From Neolewinella maritima (GTDB taxonomy: Bacteria > Bacteroidota > Bacteroidia > Chitinophagales > Saprospiraceae): a stretch of 64,000 nucleotides of DNA. Both the position numbers and the translations under genes were made by a program. How positions within the stretch are numbered: the first letter of the stretch is position 1; every line of letters starts with the position of its first letter. Under the pieces are notes generated by a model that made no database searches, was not told the DNA's origin, and saw only the letters and a program-made list of their open reading frames with translations. The DNA is taken from NCBI RefSeq assembly GCF_923081025.1, contig NZ_CAKLPZ010000001.1:1116001-1180000 (forward strand). Reading direction: 5' to 3'. Below, one piece after another: positions 9,644 to 19,174 of this stretch.

Positions 9644-10363
9644 TTAGCGCTCGGCCACCGCCAGGGTCAGCACACTCAACCGAAGTCCCGGATGTCGGCT
9701 CAGCAGTACGTTTCCGCAGAAGTCCAGGGTAGCTCCCGTAGTAAGTACATCATCCACCAGTACGAGGTGGTCCTGTCGGAAGTCGCCCCGCCCCGCGGCG
9801 AACGAATCCTGTACATTCTCCAGTCGCTCCAGTTTGCTGCGCTTGGTCTGTGAGCCCTGAAAGGAGCGTCTGCGTAGGGCATCGGCGTAGGTAGGTTTGC
9901 CCAGCGCCTCACCGAGCCCCTCCGCGATGGCCTCCGCCTGATTGTAGCCCCGCTCGTGGCGGCGCCGGTCATAAATCGGTACGGGGACCAGACCGGTAAC
10001 ATCCGTTAGGGCCGGGACCTGCCGCAGCACCTCCCCGAACCGCTGCCCGAGCTGGCGCCCGACGTCGGGCCGGTGGTGGTACTTGAGCGCGTGAATGAGT
10101 TGCTGACACACCGTACCCTCCCGGAAGGTGTAGGCCGAAGCCCCGTATACGATGGGCAGGCGACCGGCCAGGCGATCCGTCACATCGTTTTCCGGAAGGC
10201 GCCAATTGTCCGTCATGGGGAGCTGTGCCTCACAGCCTACACACAGCAGGTCACTGGCCCGCGCGGTAGCCACCTGACAGTGTAGGCATACATTGGGGAA
10301 GAACAGGCTACCCAGTCCGCGAAACCAGTCCGTTACCGCCACGCTCAGTCTACGTAGGTCCAC
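9644..10363 (-). CDS. comF: ComF family phosphoribosyltransferase-like protein
   Basis: A 239-residue protein with a ComF zinc-finger-like N-terminus (FPNVCLHC... LLCVGCEAQLP, four Cys), the type I phosphoribosyltransferase core GLVPVPIYDRRRHERGYNQA and the PRPP loop LVLVDDVLTTGATL. ComF is linked to DNA uptake in competent bacteria; its reaction is not settled. The start is GTG at 10361-10363, overlapping the end of the upstream membrane-protein gene by 19 bases; a GTG seven codons later is an alternative. It is probably the last gene of a transcript with the barrel and glucosaminidase genes. Confidence 0.88.
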   Translation of the reverse strand: MDLRRLSVAVTDWFRGLGSLFFPNVCLHCQVATARASDLLCVGCEAQLPMTDNWRLPENDVTDRLAGRLPIVYGASAYTFREGTVCQQLIHALKYHHRPDVGRQLGQRFGEVLRQVPALTDVTGLVPVPIYDRRRHERGYNQAEAIAEGLGEALGKPTYADALRRRSFQGSQTKRSKLERLENVQDSFAAGRGDFRQDHLVLVDDVLTTGATLDFCGNVLLSRHPGLRLSVLTLAVAER

Positions 10364-11118
10364 TTCCTGAGCAGGCGCAGGCCCACCGAGAGCTCGATGG
10401 TGACGTTGCGGATTGCGCGCTCCCCGATCGTGCGGTTGCCCGGGCCGGCGGGGTTGAGCACATTGTTGATCGCTCCCTGATTGTACTGGAAGTTCAGGTC
10501 GGGTTGCACGACTAATTCGACGTAGCCGCCCAGCCGATCCGTCAGCGGCATATTCAGCCCGCCGCCGGCGGAGACACCGTACACGAAGCGGTTGATGAAC
10601 TCATAGCTGTCCACGGGATAATCTTGCCGGAAGGCCAGTCCGCCCTGGGTAGAATTCAGGCGGTCGTATTCCCCCAGATTGGTACTCACGTTATACTCTG
10701 CCCGCACGCCCAGCAGGTAGTACAGATCGGCCAGGCCCAGGAAGCTGACTACCTGCTTGCCCCCCAGTGCCAGCGAGATATTATTGAACACGAAATCATC
10801 CGCTGGCAGCCGGATCTGGTTGCCCTGAAAGGTCAGCACCCGTCGCCGACTGATGCGGCTGCCCCGTTGGTGGTAGCCGAGCTGAGCCCAAAAGCTGAAG
10901 GAAGAGTTGGGCGAAAGGGTCTCGTAGAACACATCGCCGTGGAAACCTAGATTGAGCTCCGTTTCGATATTGGACCAGTCCTGACTGCCCAGTCCGAGAC
11001 CTCCCCGCAGACCGTAGAAGTAGCCGCCCCAGTCTTCTCCGTATACCCCTTCCTCTTCGATCAACTGCGCACAGAGTAGTACGGGGGCAAGGCAACAAAG
11101 CAAGAAAAACGTACGCAT
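10345..11118 (-). CDS. Outer-membrane beta-barrel protein, function unknown
   Basis: A 257-residue protein with a signal peptide (FFLLCCLAPVLLCAQ) and alternating aromatic/hydrophobic strands rich in Gly and Tyr, for example GYFYGLRGGLGLGS and FVYGVSAGGGLNMPL, ending NVTIELSVGLRLL. This pattern fits an 8-12 strand outer-membrane barrel of the kind common in Bacteroidota; I recognise no closer family. It starts 9 bases after the glucosaminidase stop and overlaps comF, so it is likely in the same operon. A -7-like box precedes its ATG by four bases and may give it an extra promoter. Confidence 0.65.
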   Translation of the reverse strand: MRTFFLLCCLAPVLLCAQLIEEEGVYGEDWGGYFYGLRGGLGLGSQDWSNIETELNLGFHGDVFYETLSPNSSFSFWAQLGYHQRGSRISRRRVLTFQGNQIRLPADDFVFNNISLALGGKQVVSFLGLADLYYLLGVRAEYNVSTNLGEYDRLNSTQGGLAFRQDYPVDSYEFINRFVYGVSAGGGLNMPLTDRLGGYVELVVQPDLNFQYNQGAINNVLNPAGPGNRTIGERAIRNVTIELSVGLRLLRKWTYVD

Positions 11119-11122
11119 GGAA

Positions 11123-11130
11123 CGAAGTTA
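11123..11130 (-). promoter_or_regulatory. -7-like box TAACTTCG before the barrel gene, overlapping an upstream stop codon
   Basis: TAACTTCG (11130 to 11123) differs from TAnnTTTG by one base and ends four bases before the ATG at 11118. Its TAA is the stop codon of the upstream glucosaminidase gene. Confidence 0.3.
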
Positions 11131-12477
11131 CCGAATGCGGAGCTGCTGGCCCACCGAGATGCCGTTGCCAGTCAGGGCGTTGAGCCGCTTGAGGGTGTCG
11201 ACGGGCACGCCGTACTTGCGGCTGATGCCGTAGAGTGTGTCACCGGCCTGCACCGCATGGTAGCCCGCCGTAGCTGGGTTGGGGGCAGTGGTGGGCGTCT
11301 GCCCGGGGGGCACGATGACGGGTTGTTCGGGCGCCGTGACCGGCCGCGGATCGGGGGTGGGCATTGGCGTATTAGGGGATACGGGTTCGCCCATATCCAG
11401 GAATCCGTCGTCATCTACCCGTGCGGGCGGGGTGGTAGGAGTAGTGGGCTCGGGAGCCGGTGCGAAGTCGGTGGGTGGACGTGCGGGCGTTTGCGACCGT
11501 TCCAACCTGGGGGCGGTGCGCACTCTGCCGCCCCGCAGTTTGATCTGCTCACCGGTAGCAGGATTTGCCTGCTCGCCTACGCGGTTACGACGGGCCAGGT
11601 TGCTGAGGCGCAGTCCGTAGCGCTGGGCGATGTCGTAGAGGGTTTCCCCCTCGCGCACCATGTGATAGCGCTCACCGCCGCGGTAGCTGCGGCGCTTCTT
11701 TTGGATATAGATCCGCTCCTTGCTATTGACCAGCTGACTGGCCGAGACCAGCCCCTCGTTGTAGTCGAGCAGGCGGCGCACGCTGAGGTCTACCCGTCGG
11801 GCCACCTCCTGGACGCTCAGGGGAGCCTCGCTGACGAAGTAGCTCACATCGTTTTGCTGCAGGATACCCGTGATGGCCTCCTCTACGGGCACTTCGATAT
11901 TGACGGGCGTGGTGGCCCCGGGCACGTCGTACTGGTACAGCTGGTGCCGCTCGATCAGCGTGATCAGCAACTCCGGGTAGCGGGGGTTGGTGGCGTAGCC
12001 CGACTTGCGCAGTCCCCTGGCCCAGGCCTTGTAGTCGGTGGGTTCCAGGCGGAACAGGAAGCCGTAGCGGAAACTTTTGCGCGGATCGCGCAGGAACTCA
12101 GAATGGGCCACGTAGCTGGCGTCCGCATTGCGGTACTGCCGAAAGCAACTCTTGGTGAGGCGGCCGCGGTCGTCGTAGTCGTCATCCTCGCGGTATACCT
12201 TGTCGCCGTTCCAGTTGGCACCGCACTTAATCCCGAAGTGGTTCTTGGCATTGCGGGCCAGGTAGCTCTTGCCGGAGTTGCTCTCCAGGATGCCCTGGGC
12301 CAGTTTGATGCTGGCGGGTACGCCGGAGCGTTCCATCTCTTCCATAGCGATGCGCTTGAAGCGCTCGATGTAGGCCTCCTGGTCGGAGTTGTCATCGGTC
12401 GTCCAGTCGATTGCCCCCGCAACAGCCGGGGGGATCAGGAACAGTAAAATAAGGGTGGCGGTGAATACTCCTTTCAT
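11128..12477 (-). CDS. Exported glucosaminidase with two LysM domains
   Basis: A 449-residue protein with signal peptide LILLFLIPPAVAGA. Residues ~30-190 form a FlgJ/LytG-type N-acetylglucosaminidase domain: SIKLAQGILESNSGKS carries the presumed catalytic Glu, with NAKNHFGIKC and SYVAHSEFLRD following. A first LysM lies near residues 270-315 (YHMVREGETLYDIAQRYGL) and a second at the C-terminus (YHAVQAGDTLYGISRKYGV), separated by a Pro/Thr-rich linker. It should cleave peptidoglycan glycan strands in the periplasm, at growth or division. It leads a cluster with the barrel gene and comF. Confidence 0.92.
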   Translation of the reverse strand: MKGVFTATLILLFLIPPAVAGAIDWTTDDNSDQEAYIERFKRIAMEEMERSGVPASIKLAQGILESNSGKSYLARNAKNHFGIKCGANWNGDKVYREDDDYDDRGRLTKSCFRQYRNADASYVAHSEFLRDPRKSFRYGFLFRLEPTDYKAWARGLRKSGYATNPRYPELLITLIERHQLYQYDVPGATTPVNIEVPVEEAITGILQQNDVSYFVSEAPLSVQEVARRVDLSVRRLLDYNEGLVSASQLVNSKERIYIQKKRRSYRGGERYHMVREGETLYDIAQRYGLRLSNLARRNRVGEQANPATGEQIKLRGGRVRTAPRLERSQTPARPPTDFAPAPEPTTPTTPPARVDDDGFLDMGEPVSPNTPMPTPDPRPVTAPEQPVIVPPGQTPTTAPNPATAGYHAVQAGDTLYGISRKYGVPVDTLKRLNALTGNGISVGQQLRIR

Positions 12478-12598
12478 GTGTCGTCTCGGTAGCTACGGGG
12501 CTAACGGCTAATTTCGGACGGATGGTGGGATGTTACCCGCTTTTTTAGCTTTTTTTTGGATTTGCTCCGCACCAGCGGTCGCGCCCCCGCTGCCGCAC

Positions 12599-12606
12599 TA
12601 CCTTCG
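12599..12606 (+). promoter_or_regulatory. -7-like box TACCTTCG before arcA
   Basis: TACCTTCG is one mismatch from TAnnTTTG and ends five bases before the ATG at 12612. The same distance is seen at several other genes here. Confidence 0.4.
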
Positions 12607-12611
12607 CGACC

Positions 12612-13868
12612 ATGCCCATCCAAGTTAATTCTGAAATTGCCGCCCTGCGCCGGGTGATCGTACATCGCCCCGATGCGGGTACCGCCACCATCACCCCGCG
12701 CCGGGCCGAAGAGTTGCTCTTCGACGACATCGTCTACCTGCCCCGCCTGCAGGAAGAGCACGACGTATTCACCGCTATCCTACGCGCCTTCGTGGGGCAG
12801 GACGGGGTGCTAGAGATCGGTACGTTACTGACCGAAGCCATCGAGGCCTCCGCCGAAGCAACCCGCGAGACCCTCGATCTGATCATCAACTTTGAGGAAC
12901 TACCGGTCACCTACGCCGCTAAGCTCGCCGAACTGCCCGCCGCGCAACTGGCCGACGTACTGATCACCGGCTTCGACAAGCAGGCCGAACGGACACTCTT
13001 CGATCCCATCCCCAACTTCATCTTTACCCGGGACATCGCCGTGACCATCAACGATCACGTGCTCATCACCAAGGCTGCCAAACAGGCCCGCAGCCGTGAG
13101 AACTTCCTCACCCGCCTAGTGATCGTAGCCCACCCCATGTTCGCTAAGCTGTGGAACGAAGGGCGGGTCATCAACCTCAATAACGTAGACGCCTTCCCCC
13201 CTAGCAAACTCGGCGAGAAGGTGTTTATGGAGGGTGGTGACGTGATGCTGTTAAATGCTGACTGTCTGCTGATTGGCGACAGCGAGCGCAGCAATACCTA
13301 CAGCATTCGCAAACTAGCGGATCTGCTGTTTAAGAAGGGCGTAGTCAAGCAGGTCGTGCGCGTCAGCGTGCCGGCCGAGCGCAGCTTCATGCACCTGGAC
13401 ACCATCTTCACCCAGATCGATACGCACGACTACGTCTGCTACCAGCCCATCATCGCCGAGGGTGGGCGGCAGGCGGGCGTGGAAGTCTGGCGGCACGATG
13501 GTACGTCCGATACCTACGCCAGTCTGAAGGCCTTTATCCTGGCCGAGATCGATCCACAGGCCAACTTCATCGCTGCCGGCAACGGCCGCAGCCCCTTCCA
13601 GGAGCGGGAGCAGTGGACGGACGGCTGCAACCTGGTCGCCCTGCGCCCCGGCATTGCCCTGACCTACGACCGTAATCCGGTCACCGCCGAAACCCTGCAG
13701 CGCAGCGGCTACACCATCACCGGCGCGAAACGGCTGCTGGAACGCATCCAAGCGGGCGAAGTAGCTGTTACGGACCTGACCAAGACCATCATCACCCTGC
13801 CGAGCGCGGAACTGAGTCGGGGCAGGGGAGGAAGCCACTGCATGACCTGTCCGGTAGAACGCGGCTAA
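12612..13868 (+). CDS. arcA: Arginine deiminase
   Basis: A 418-residue guanidino-group-modifying enzyme of the usual ADI length, which hydrolyses arginine to citrulline and ammonia. Motifs: FTRD near residue 138, FMEGGDVMLL near 203, HLDTIFTQID near 260 and the C-terminal SRGRGGSHCMTCP with the nucleophile Cys near 410. The Asp, His and Cys catalytic set appears intact. No ornithine transcarbamylase or carbamate kinase gene lies nearby, so a complete ADI energy pathway is not shown here. A TonB-dependent receptor starts nine bases downstream. Confidence 0.93.
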   Translation: MPIQVNSEIAALRRVIVHRPDAGTATITPRRAEELLFDDIVYLPRLQEEHDVFTAILRAFVGQDGVLEIGTLLTEAIEASAEATRETLDLIINFEELPVTYAAKLAELPAAQLADVLITGFDKQAERTLFDPIPNFIFTRDIAVTINDHVLITKAAKQARSRENFLTRLVIVAHPMFAKLWNEGRVINLNNVDAFPPSKLGEKVFMEGGDVMLLNADCLLIGDSERSNTYSIRKLADLLFKKGVVKQVVRVSVPAERSFMHLDTIFTQIDTHDYVCYQPIIAEGGRQAGVEVWRHDGTSDTYASLKAFILAEIDPQANFIAAGNGRSPFQEREQWTDGCNLVALRPGIALTYDRNPVTAETLQRSGYTITGAKRLLERIQAGEVAVTDLTKTIITLPSAELSRGRGGSHCMTCPVERG

Positions 13869-13877
13869 CCAGCGCCC

Positions 13878-15866
13878 ATGCGATTCCTGCTATTCTGTTG
13901 TCTCCTGACCGCTACGGTAGGTGCCCAGTCCGACACGACCTTTACGCTGCCGGACGCCACCGTCACCGGCTTTCGCGACGACGCCCCCGCCTACCGGGTA
14001 GCCGCCAGCGTGAGCACCCTGCGCACGGCCGAACTGCGGCAGTATCCGGCCAATGACCTGCTGCCCGCCATGAACCGCCTGCCCGGCGTGCGTTTTGAAG
14101 AGCGGGCACCGGGGAGCTACCGGATCAGCGTGCGCGGCAGCACCCTGCGCAGCCCCTTCGGCGTGCGCAACATCAAGGTCTACTGGAACGGCATCCCCCT
14201 CACCGAGCCCGGCGGCGACACCCAGCTCAACTTCCTCGATATCGGCAACATCGACCGGGTGGAGCTGCTGCGCGGTCCGTCGGGCAGCATCTACGGCGCG
14301 GGTACAGCGGGTACGCTGCTGCTATCCACCGATACACTCAGCGGTCCGGCGCGCGCGGACGTAGCGGCCGGCTCCTACGGCTTTTTGCGGGCGGGGGCGC
14401 AGGTGCAGTTTCGTTCCGGTAATGCGATGACTCAGCTACGCGTAGCCCACCAGCAGACGGACGGCTACCGTGACCACAGTGCGCTAAGCCGGCAGACCGT
14501 GCAGTCGTCTACTCGTCTGGCGATCAGTCCGGGACGTGCACTGTCGCTCCATCTGCTGTACACCCGTCTCGGCTACGACCTACCCGGTGGACTCAACGTC
14601 GAGCAGTACGCCGCGAACCCCCGGCAGGCCCGGCCCGGCAGCGCGGAGACCAACGCCAGTATCAACTACGATAACCTGCTGCTGGGCGTCACCCACAACT
14701 GGGAGCGGGGCCGCTGGAGCAGTCAGGTCACCGGCTACGGTACCGGCTTCTACTTCGATCACCCCTTCAACTTCGACTATAAGCGGGAGACGAACCTCGG
14801 GCTCGGTGGCCGCTTCGTCACGGATTACCGCATGCCCTTTGCGGGTAGCGTCCTCAAACTCTCGCTCGGCACCGAACAGCAGCTACAGTACCGCATGGCC
14901 AACAACTTCGGTAACGAGGCGGGTAGCCCTACGGACCTCAACTTCAGTGATGAAGTGACCAGCCGGCAGCAGAACGTGTTCGGTCAGGCTAGTCAGGACT
15001 TCGGAAACTGGAAAATTTCGGTGGGCCTGAGCCTGAACGACCTCAGCTACCGCGTAGACCGCACCTTTGACGCGGATGGGAATCCCGGAATAGTAGAAAG
15101 CTCCTTTCAGACTGTCCTCAGTCCGCGCTTTTCGGTGCTCCGCGACTTTGGTGGGTACAGTCTGTACGGGAGCGTGAGTAGTGGTTTCAGTCCGCCCACG
15201 CTGGATGAGTTCCGGACGAACGAAGGCAGCATCAATACCGGACTGCGTCCCGAGCGGGGCACGAACTACGAGCTGGGCACCAAGGGGAGTCGGGGAGCGC
15301 TCGCCTATACCGCCAGTCTGTTTTACCTGCGCCTCAGCGAGACCATTAGCACCTTTTCCGATGCGCGGGGCACCAGCCTCTTCCGCAATGCCGGCAACAC
15401 CGATCAGTACGGTACGGAGTTGAGCCTGGACTACGTAGCGACCGACTGGCTGGAGCTGTACGGCAGCTACACCTACCACCGCTTTCGCTACGGCGACTAT
15501 GAGCAGCGCGGTGCGGACTACTCCGGCAACCGACTGCCCGGCACGGCACCGCACGTGGTCAATCTGGAGGCGCGCGTCCACCTGCCCCTTGGCCTGTACG
15601 CTACGCTGACCGAGAACTACACCGACGCCATCCCCATGAACGACGCAAATACGGTGTACGGCGAGGCTTACCACCTGCTGCGGGCACGGATCGGCTACCG
15701 GCGCCGGGTGGGCGCTGCGACCTACGACTTCTACCTCGGCGGTAGCAACCTGCTGGACGAGCGGATGAGTTTTGGCAACGACCTCAATCCGCAGTTCGGT
15801 GGCCGGTACTACCAGCCGGCACCGGGACGGAATGTATTTGTGGGGCTATCGGTACGACCTCGGTAG
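13878..15866 (+). CDS. TonB-dependent outer-membrane receptor
   Basis: A 662-residue protein with a short signal peptide ending VGAQ. The plug domain covers about residues 25-150 (LPGVRFEERAPGSYRISVRG, VELLRGPSGSIYGAGTAGT), followed by a 22-strand barrel ending in the typical C-terminal aromatic strand GRNVFVGLSVRP. There is no N-terminal carboxypeptidase-like domain, so it is of the siderophore/vitamin type rather than the SusC type. The ligand is not indicated. It is nine bases downstream of arcA and 31 bases upstream of the lactonase-like gene, so all three may be co-transcribed. Confidence 0.93.
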   Translation: MRFLLFCCLLTATVGAQSDTTFTLPDATVTGFRDDAPAYRVAASVSTLRTAELRQYPANDLLPAMNRLPGVRFEERAPGSYRISVRGSTLRSPFGVRNIKVYWNGIPLTEPGGDTQLNFLDIGNIDRVELLRGPSGSIYGAGTAGTLLLSTDTLSGPARADVAAGSYGFLRAGAQVQFRSGNAMTQLRVAHQQTDGYRDHSALSRQTVQSSTRLAISPGRALSLHLLYTRLGYDLPGGLNVEQYAANPRQARPGSAETNASINYDNLLLGVTHNWERGRWSSQVTGYGTGFYFDHPFNFDYKRETNLGLGGRFVTDYRMPFAGSVLKLSLGTEQQLQYRMANNFGNEAGSPTDLNFSDEVTSRQQNVFGQASQDFGNWKISVGLSLNDLSYRVDRTFDADGNPGIVESSFQTVLSPRFSVLRDFGGYSLYGSVSSGFSPPTLDEFRTNEGSINTGLRPERGTNYELGTKGSRGALAYTASLFYLRLSETISTFSDARGTSLFRNAGNTDQYGTELSLDYVATDWLELYGSYTYHRFRYGDYEQRGADYSGNRLPGTAPHVVNLEARVHLPLGLYATLTENYTDAIPMNDANTVYGEAYHLLRARIGYRRRVGAATYDFYLGGSNLLDERMSFGNDLNPQFGGRYYQPAPGRNVFVGLSVRPR

Positions 15867-15897
15867 GGCAAACCGTGCGGGGGTGTATATTCACCCC

Positions 15898-17022
15898 ATG
15901 CGCTACCTACTCCCCGCCCTGCTGTCCCTTCTGCTCGCTCTTTCCTGTACCGTGGGGAGGGGGGAAGACGGAAAAGACGGGGCTCCCGGCCGCGACGGCG
16001 CATCGGCCGCTGGGTTCTTTCTGGGTACCTACAACGACGACGGCGTCCATGAACCCGGTATCTACCATTTCACGCTCAACAGCGACGGTACCCTGACCAA
16101 CAACGGACGCGTCGCCGAAGCTTCCAGTCCGAGCTTCCTCGCTTACACGCCCGACCGTAGCCGATTAGTGGCGGTGGAAGAAGTAAACGGCGGGGGAAGC
16201 GTAGCCTCCTTCCGGGTAAACGGCAGCGATCTGGAGCTACTCAACCGCCGCCCTACCAGTGCCCCCGGTCCCTGCCATATTAACGTGACCCGGGATGGCT
16301 ACGTCACCGTAGCGACCTACGGCGGCGGTACGCTGGAACTGTGGCGACTGGCCACCGACGGCGTGCTCTCCGAGCGCCTCGACGTGCAGGACCATCGGGC
16401 GCGGGGAGCAGAAACGCCGCACGCCCACTCGTCCTACTACCTGAACGACGATACGGAAGTACTCGCCGTAGACCTCGGCACGGATGAGGTATGGCACTAT
16501 ACGCTGGATAAACGCGCGAATACCCTGCGCCCCGCCACGCCGCCCGCCGTGAAGATGGAAGACGGCGCCGGTCCCCGTCACCTGACCATCCACCCCAACG
16601 GGAAGTGGATCTACGTGATCAATGAGCTCAACAGTACCGTAACGCAGATCGCGATGGACGGTACCGACCTATCCGTAGTCGAAAGCTGGTCTACGCTACC
16701 GGATGACTTTACGGGGGAGAGTTTTTGCGCGGATATCCACGTGAGCAGCGACGGCCGCTTCCTGTATGGCTCTAACCGTGGGCACAATAGTATCGTAGTA
16801 TATAGCATCGATGCGGGTACCGGAGCGCTCACCGCGCTGGAGCACGAATCGGTCGCCGGCGACTGGCCGCGCAACTTCGCCCTCTCACCCGACGAAGCAT
16901 ACCTGCTGGTCGCTAACCAGCGGTCGAAGAATATCACCACCCTAGCCAGAAACCAACAGACCGGGATGCTGGACTTCGTAACGCGTACGACAGCCCCCAT
17001 CCCGGTCTGTATCCTGTTCTAG
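15898..17022 (+). CDS. Lactonase-type seven-bladed beta-propeller lipoprotein
   Basis: A 374-residue protein. The ATG at 15898 gives a signal peptide ending LLLALSC, a lipobox; the reading frame open upstream overlaps the receptor gene and is not needed. A short collagen-like Gly-x-y run (EDGKDGAPGRDG) links the lipid anchor to the propeller. Repeats such as GPCHINVTRDGYVTVATYGG, GPRHLTIHPNGKWIYVINEL and WPRNFALSPDEAYLLVANQ are typical of the 6-phosphogluconolactonase/YbhE family. As a lipoprotein it is unlikely to act in the pentose phosphate pathway; the substrate is unknown. It converges with glgB (five-base gap). Confidence 0.88.
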   Translation: MRYLLPALLSLLLALSCTVGRGEDGKDGAPGRDGASAAGFFLGTYNDDGVHEPGIYHFTLNSDGTLTNNGRVAEASSPSFLAYTPDRSRLVAVEEVNGGGSVASFRVNGSDLELLNRRPTSAPGPCHINVTRDGYVTVATYGGGTLELWRLATDGVLSERLDVQDHRARGAETPHAHSSYYLNDDTEVLAVDLGTDEVWHYTLDKRANTLRPATPPAVKMEDGAGPRHLTIHPNGKWIYVINELNSTVTQIAMDGTDLSVVESWSTLPDDFTGESFCADIHVSSDGRFLYGSNRGHNSIVVYSIDAGTGALTALEHESVAGDWPRNFALSPDEAYLLVANQRSKNITTLARNQQTGMLDFVTRTTAPIPVCILF

Positions 17023-17027
17023 GCGGA

Positions 17028-19031
17028 CTATTTCTTCTTTGCCGTGGTCTTGGACTTGGCGGCTTTCTTAGCCGCTGGCTGCTTTTTCTTAGCAGTCGTT
17101 ACAGCATCCACGCTGGATGATGCCTCGAAGCGAAGCACGACGGTAGCCAGAGGAGGGAGGGTAAGCTCGACGTGGTTCGGCCGGCCGTTCCACTCGCTGG
17201 GTACGGATTGCAGGGACGTCTGGGTATAGTTGCCGGTACCGCCGTACTGCTCATCGTCGCTATTGATGACGGGGGTGTAGGTGCCCGCAAAGGGGACGCC
17301 AAGGCGGTAATCCGCACGCACGGTGGGGGTGAAGTTGTGCACTACGGCTACGATATCCCGGTCGTTCTTACCACGGCGCAGGTAGCTCAGTACGCTGTTC
17401 TGGTGATCGCCGATGTCGATCCACTCGAAGCCGCGGGGATCGTAGGCCTGGGCGTAGAGTGCGGTGGTCTCGCGGTACATCTTGTTGAGGTCGGCGACGA
17501 ACTGCTGCAGGGTAGCGTGGGGCCGGTAGTCGGTGAGACTCCAGTCCAGTCCGCGCTCGATGCTCCACTCGGTGGTCTGGCCGAATTCGCCGCCCATGAA
17601 GTTGAGTTTGCTGCCGGGGTGGGTCATCATGTAGCCATACAGGAGCCGGAGGTTGGCGAAGCGCTGCCATTCATCGCCGGGCATGCGGTCGATCAGGGGA
17701 CCCTTACCGTGCACTACTTCATCGTGGCTCAGGGGCAGCATGAAGTTCTCGCTGAAGGCGTAGGCCAGGGAGAAGGTCAGGGTATTGTGGTGGAAGCTGC
17801 GGTTAATGGGGTCCTCCTTGAAGTACTTGAGGGTGTCGTGCATCCAGCCCATCATCCACTTTTGTCCGAAGCCGAGTCCGCCCACGTAGGTAGGCCGGCT
17901 GACGCCGCTGAAGGCGGTCGACTCTTCAGCAATGGTCATCGTGTCGGGGTAGTCCTTGTAGACCGCCTCGTTGAACTCCCGCAGGAAGCTGATGGCCTCG
18001 AGATTTTCGTTGCCGCCGTACTCATTGGGGATCCACTCGCCAGCTTTGCGGCTGTAATCGAGGTAGAGCATGGAGGCTACCGCGTCTACCCGCAGTCCGT
18101 CGATGTGGTAGCGGTCGAGCCAGAACAGGGCGTTAGAGATGAGGAAGGAGCGCACTTCGTTGCGTCCGTAATTAAAAATGGCACTCTTCCAGTCGGGATG
18201 AAATCCCTTGCGCGGATCGGCGTGGTCGTACAGGTGGGTACCATCGAACTGCGCCAGGCCGTGAGCATCGTTGGGGAAGTGACTGGGTACCCAGTCCAGG
18301 ATGACGCCGATGCCGGCGGCGTGCAGCGCATCAACTAGGGCCATGAAGTCCTGCGGTCCGCCGAAGCGGCTGGAGGGGGCGAAGTAGCCGGTGATCTGGT
18401 AGCCCCAGCTCGGGAAGTAGGGGTGCTCCATAACGGGCAGGAACTCCACGTGGGTGTAGTTCATCCGCGTGAGGTAGTCGACCAGTTCGGTGGCTAGGTC
18501 GCGGTAGTTGAGGGACTCATTCTTCTCCGTTTTCTTCCAGCTGCCGAGGTGCACCTCGTAGACCGAATAGGGCCGGTCGATACCATTGTGCTGGTAGCGG
18601 TCCTTCATCCAGTCGGTGTCGTTCCACTCGTAGTAGGTATCCCAGACTACGCTGGCCGTCTTGGGTGGTACTTCCCAGAGGCGGGCGAAGGGGTCGCCCT
18701 TTTCGAGCCAGTCCCCGTTCTGTGCCTGTACCGCGTACTTATAGACAGCGCCGTTCTCTACGCCCGGGATAAAGCCCTCGTAGATGCCGCTGCTATCCCA
18801 GCGGGCGTTAAGGGGGTGGGCCTGCTTGTCCCAACTATTGAAATCACCGAAGACGTGTACGGCGCGTGCGCTGGGTGCCCAGACGGCGAAGTAGGTACCG
18901 CGCTCGCCGGCTACCTCGATGACGTGGCTGCCCAGCTTATCGTACAGGCGGAAGTTCTTGCCGGCCCGGAACAGGTTGATATCGTAATCGGTAAAGCGGG
19001 AGTGGGCGGTGACGGAGGTAGCGACGGGCAC
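17028..19031 (-). CDS. glgB: 1,4-alpha-glucan branching enzyme with lysine-rich tail
   Basis: A 667-residue GH13 enzyme that introduces alpha-1,6 branches into glycogen. The CBM48 module is at about residues 40-125 (YFAVWAPSARAVHVFGDFNSW). The catalytic barrel follows with GLRVDAVASMLYLDYSR (nucleophile Asp), TIAEEST (acid/base Glu) and LPLSHDEVVHGKG. The last ~30 residues (AKKKQPAAKKAAKSKTTAKK) are an unusual lysine/alanine-rich tail beyond the C-terminal beta domain. The start is GTG at 19029-19031; MPVATSVTAHSRF then leads into conserved sequence. The neighbouring CBM48 protein carries the same kind of lysine-rich segment. Confidence 0.95.
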   Translation of the reverse strand: MPVATSVTAHSRFTDYDINLFRAGKNFRLYDKLGSHVIEVAGERGTYFAVWAPSARAVHVFGDFNSWDKQAHPLNARWDSSGIYEGFIPGVENGAVYKYAVQAQNGDWLEKGDPFARLWEVPPKTASVVWDTYYEWNDTDWMKDRYQHNGIDRPYSVYEVHLGSWKKTEKNESLNYRDLATELVDYLTRMNYTHVEFLPVMEHPYFPSWGYQITGYFAPSSRFGGPQDFMALVDALHAAGIGVILDWVPSHFPNDAHGLAQFDGTHLYDHADPRKGFHPDWKSAIFNYGRNEVRSFLISNALFWLDRYHIDGLRVDAVASMLYLDYSRKAGEWIPNEYGGNENLEAISFLREFNEAVYKDYPDTMTIAEESTAFSGVSRPTYVGGLGFGQKWMMGWMHDTLKYFKEDPINRSFHHNTLTFSLAYAFSENFMLPLSHDEVVHGKGPLIDRMPGDEWQRFANLRLLYGYMMTHPGSKLNFMGGEFGQTTEWSIERGLDWSLTDYRPHATLQQFVADLNKMYRETTALYAQAYDPRGFEWIDIGDHQNSVLSYLRRGKNDRDIVAVVHNFTPTVRADYRLGVPFAGTYTPVINSDDEQYGGTGNYTQTSLQSVPSEWNGRPNHVELTLPPLATVVLRFEASSSVDAVTTAKKKQPAAKKAAKSKTTAKKK

Positions 19032-19174
19032 GGGCGGAAAGAAGTTAAATGGTAAATAGTTAAGGACCGTAACGTGAAAGGGTAGGGGATGTTAAATCCT
19101 TCCTATACTTCCTGCGGATAGCGGCTGGGCAGGGTATGAATCGCGATATTCATTAGCTAATCCAAGCAAAAGCC

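Noticed and set aside
11257..12447. 396-residue plus-strand frame rich in Gly/Val
   Set aside because: It is the shadow of the LysM glucosaminidase; composition is biased and no motifs are present.
15772..15897. Upstream extension of the lactonase-like gene overlapping the TonB receptor
   Set aside because: The downstream ATG at 15898 gives a proper lipoprotein signal; the extension is the receptor's C-terminus read in another frame.
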